5,750 nt of DNA from an uncultured Clostridium sp. (lineage in GTDB: Bacteria > Bacillota > Clostridia > Christensenellales > Pumilibacteraceae), in NCBI GenBank assembly GCA_900555125.1, contig USKH01000086.1:1-5750 (forward strand). Reading direction: 5' to 3'. The notes beneath the pieces are model-generated. The model was not told the origin of the DNA. It searched no databases and was given only the letters and a program-made list of their open reading frames with translations. Every line of letters begins with the position of its first letter. Positions within the stretch are counted from its first letter, which is position 1. The translations under genes and the position numbers were made by a program. Shown piece after piece: positions 5,035-5,750 of the stretch.

Positions 5035-5539
5035 CACCGATATTTATACCTGCAAATACCTTACGCCGCCGCAATTCGACGACGTAATTTTGTTTTCCGA
5101 CGGCACCGCGCTCACCGGTCTTATTTTTGAAAACTCATTTGACTGCAAAAAATTCTCTGTCGCCGAACGAAAGGATTTGCCCGTATTCGATAAAGCAAAA
5201 CGCTGGCTGGACGAGTATTTTTCGGGCAAAAATCCGCCCGTCGATTTCCCCGTAAAGTCGTTTGCATCGTCGCCTTTCCGAGCCCGTGTATACCGTTTGC
5301 TCTCCGAAATCCCATATGGCAAAATCGTTACGTACGGAGATATCGCCCGCACGCTCGCAGAGCAGTCGGGCGGCAAAATGTCCGCTCAGGCAGTGGGAGG
5401 AGCGGTAGGTTCAAACCGCCTGTGCATAATAATTCCCTGCCACCGCGTTGTCGGAGCAAACGGCGCCATGGTGGGCTTCGGCGGCGGAATAAATAACAAA
5501 ATAGCCCTTCTTAATCTCGAAAAAACCGCCACGAAGTAA
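5018..5539 (+). CDS. ogt: Methylated-DNA-protein-cysteine S-methyltransferase (O6-alkylguanine-DNA alkyltransferase)
   Basis: The product has 173 residues, normal for a stand-alone Ogt-type protein without an Ada regulatory domain. The N-terminal domain (about 10-80) contains ILFSDGTALTGLIF. The C-terminal domain (about 84-170) contains SPFRARVYRLLSEIPYGKIVTYGDIA, with the HTH beginning there, and the active-site motif IIPCHRVVG with the acceptor Cys141 followed by His142. It removes alkyl groups from O6-alkylguanine in DNA by irreversible transfer to the cysteine, so each molecule acts once. The position 17 residues before Cys141, where human MGMT has the Arg128 finger, is Gln124 in SAQAVGGAVGSN. 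From memory Gln also occurs there in other Bacillota homologues, so activity is expected. The gene overlaps the transporter stop by 17 bases, has AAGGA ten bases before the ATG, and is followed by a terminator. Confidence 0.95.
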   Translation: MKNTINTDIYTCKYLTPPQFDDVILFSDGTALTGLIFENSFDCKKFSVAERKDLPVFDKAKRWLDEYFSGKNPPVDFPVKSFASSPFRARVYRLLSEIPYGKIVTYGDIARTLAEQSGGKMSAQAVGGAVGSNRLCIIIPCHRVVGANGAMVGFGGGINNKIALLNLEKTATK

Positions 5540-5606
5540 CCATTGCGCTTTTGATAAAACTCCGTAAAGCCGCACCTTCCGTCAATGCCGAATATTAAAA
5601 ATCATT

Positions 5607-5638
5607 AACGCCCGTTTTAACCGACGGGTCGTTTTTTT
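5607..5638 (+). terminator. Intrinsic terminator of the transporter-ogt operon
   Basis: AACGCCCGT (5607-5615) pairs with ACGGG-T-CGTT (5624-5633) with one bulged T, about 9 bp and an eight-base loop, running into seven T (5632-5638). On the minus strand it is followed by a weaker ATTTTTAATATT, so it may also serve the convergent gene at the right edge. The 67 bases between the ogt stop and this hairpin hold nothing else I can name. Confidence 0.82.
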
Positions 5639-5750
5639 ATATACGGTAGTACAAAATCGTTACACGTTCACGAAAAACATCTTCGCCGAATCTCTGATCT
5701 TCATAGTGCAAAGGGTGAAACGACAAGTTTTCCCGCCCTTTGTTTTTATA
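5637..5750 (-). CDS. C-terminal end of an unrecognised protein (partial, cut by the window edge)
   Basis: On the minus strand an open frame enters at the right edge and runs 37 codons to TAA at 5639-5637. The peptide is hydrophilic with aromatic patches, containing HPLHYEDQRFGEDVF and ending in TILYYRI. I do not recognise the family. Support is limited: convergence on the terminator at 5607-5638 and a protein-like composition. A frame this short could stay open by chance, and a second minus-strand frame is also open for 29 codons from base 5749. An inverted repeat at 5709-5742, which looks like a + strand terminator, lies inside it and argues somewhat against coding. Confidence 0.4.
   Translation of the reverse strand, partial: YKNKGRENLSFHPLHYEDQRFGEDVFRERVTILYYRI
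5709..5747 (+). terminator. Terminator-like hairpin at the right edge
   Basis: CAAAGGG (5709-5715) pairs with CCCTTTG (5736-5742). Inside it GAAA (5717-5720) pairs with TTTC (5729-5732), and TTTTT follows at 5743-5747. On the + strand this resembles a second terminator behind ogt or the end of a small transcript. It overlaps the possible minus-strand coding end, so both calls are unlikely to be fully right. Confidence 0.35.

Noticed and set aside
4468..5037. Minus-strand open frame (189 codons) opposite the transporter
   Set aside because: Its Arg/Lys/His-rich composition is what the complement of a hydrophobic membrane-protein gene produces; it has no family motif.
1..5750. CRISPR array, tRNA, insertion sequence or phage attachment site
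   Set aside because: No regularly spaced repeats, cloverleaf, transposase or integrase motifs, or flanking duplications were seen on reading either strand.

Overview
The window reads as an ordinary chromosomal segment of an anaerobic member of the Bacillota, probably a Clostridia-type gut or sediment lineage. The pointers are the C-terminus of formate-tetrahydrofolate ligase at the left edge, a two-module DUF1540 protein (a family typical of Clostridia), L9, Shine-Dalgarno sites of the GGAG type, and sigma-A-like promoters with 17-bp spacers. The assignment is inferred from gene content, not from a search. I see no tRNA, rRNA, CRISPR array, transposase or phage gene.

Layout from left to right: (1) the last 33 codons of fhs on the + strand; (2) an inverted repeat that can terminate transcription from both sides; (3) a minus-strand block read from right to left as rplI (L9), a patatin-like phospholipase and a small Dabb-domain protein; (4) a divergent intergenic region holding a perfect-consensus promoter for rplI; (5) on the + strand a small cysteine-rich DUF1540 protein with its own terminator; (6) a CrtI/phytoene-desaturase-like FAD oxidoreductase with an extended -10 promoter; (7) an EamA-family membrane transporter whose promoter lies so close to its ATG that the mRNA is probably leaderless; (8) an O6-alkylguanine-DNA alkyltransferase overlapping the transporter by 17 bases; (9) a terminator, then a probable convergent minus-strand gene cut by the right edge.

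The genes do not form one obvious pathway. They look like several short transcription units: fhs; rplI with or without patatin-Dabb, depending on read-through of a terminator that abuts the patatin start codon; DUF1540 alone; the oxidoreductase; and transporter-ogt. The points most worth a second look are regulatory: the probable leaderless transporter mRNA, an 18-bp palindrome over its -35 region, and the terminator whose 3' arm doubles as the only Shine-Dalgarno-like sequence of the patatin gene. I did not find a convincing new multi-gene system.
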